Assembly (NCBI GenBank): GCA_015064955.1
Contig: SVRD01000002.1
Span: forward strand, 86,819 to 150,818
DNA length: 64,000 nucleotides
Origin: Oscillospiraceae bacterium
Lineage (GTDB): Bacteria; Bacillota; Clostridia; Oscillospirales; CAG-382
Direction of reading: 5' to 3'
Part shown: positions 63,971-64,000 of the stretch, in pieces
Numbering within the stretch: position 1 is the stretch's first letter
How the letters are laid out: the number at the start of each line of letters is the position of its first letter
Program-made: the position numbers and the translations under genes
Notes under the pieces: model-generated
What the model was told of the DNA's origin: nothing
Databases searched by the model: none
Seen by the model: the letters and a program-made list of their open reading frames with translations, nothing else

Positions 63971-64000
63971 ATGAGTCTTAAAGAAATCAGAATGAAAAAG
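63971..64000 (+). CDS. 5' end of a gene, possibly an XRE-type regulator
   Basis: Ten codons, MSLKEIRMKK, with GGAGG 5 bases upstream and a promoter at 63895-63923. N-terminus of the form LKEIRMKK is typical of helix-turn-helix XRE-family repressors; with only ten residues, the family is inference. The operator-like repeats in its promoter are consistent with autoregulation. Confidence 0.55.
   Translation, partial: MSLKEIRMKK

Overview
The window is about 64 kb of a Gram-positive, probably spore-forming member of the Clostridia (Bacillota). The chromosomal replication origin lies near position 15.4 kb. The evidence is the rpmH-rnpA-yidD-yidC-jag cluster facing away from dnaA-dnaN-recF-remB-gyrB-gyrA, perfect DnaA boxes between dnaA and dnaN, ParB-type parS sites 11 kb away, spoIIID, single-chain glycyl-tRNA synthetase, Shine-Dalgarno-rich starts (including TTG and CTG starts) and Bacillota-type TTGACA-17-TATAAT promoters. 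The genus cannot be named from sequence alone; the composition and gene content resemble uncultured gut Oscillospiraceae-like lineages.

Layout. 0-9 kb: end of an unknown gene, valS, an RNB-fold protein without its catalytic aspartates, three parS sites, an orphan solute-binding lipoprotein, pgk and tpiA separated by a repeat-rich spacer, and a small unknown gene. 9-13.7 kb (minus strand): jag, yidC, yidD, rnpA, rpmH, plus a GT-C type membrane glycosyltransferase inserted between rpmH and dnaA. 13.9-23.6 kb (plus): dnaA, oriC, dnaN, recF, remB-like, gyrB, gyrA and a phosphopantetheinyl transferase. 23.6-24.3 kb: a 198-bp tandem repeat and a hairpin-rich spacer. 24.3-30.3 kb (minus): metH, metF, a methyltransferase, a YerC/TrpR-like regulator and a DUF4855 protein. 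30.4-43 kb: a cation efflux protein, a BaiN-type flavoprotein, a MurR/RpiR regulator, glyS, a three-gene ABC/DUF1854/ABC cassette with zinc ribbons, homoserine dehydrogenase, ribokinase and spoIIID. 43.3-54.4 kb (plus): a MinD-like ATPase with a CTG start coupled to a methylglyoxal-synthase-fold protein that has lost its catalytic residues, then hisS-aspS, then a Gld-type ABC exporter with DUF4340 and lipoprotein partners. 54.4-61.8 kb (plus): TPP riboswitch-thiT, a zinc metallopeptidase, the rplS-lepB-rbgA-rnhB-yraN-thrC run, and a metallophosphoesterase. 61.8-64 kb: upp and uracil permease (minus) and the first ten codons of a plus-strand gene behind a promoter with paired operator-like sites.

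Most genes are housekeeping: replication initiation, protein export and membrane insertion, four aminoacyl-tRNA synthetases, glycolysis, the methionine/threonine branch, and uracil salvage. The unusual material is (i) three proteins in conserved families that lack defining catalytic or binding residues (RNB nuclease, methylglyoxal synthase, the G4 motif of RbgA), (ii) the MinD-like/pseudo-MgsA operon, (iii) the DUF1854 ABC cassette, (iv) a DUF4340 protein with an inserted discoidin-like domain, and (v) several families of intergenic hairpins and tandem repeats.
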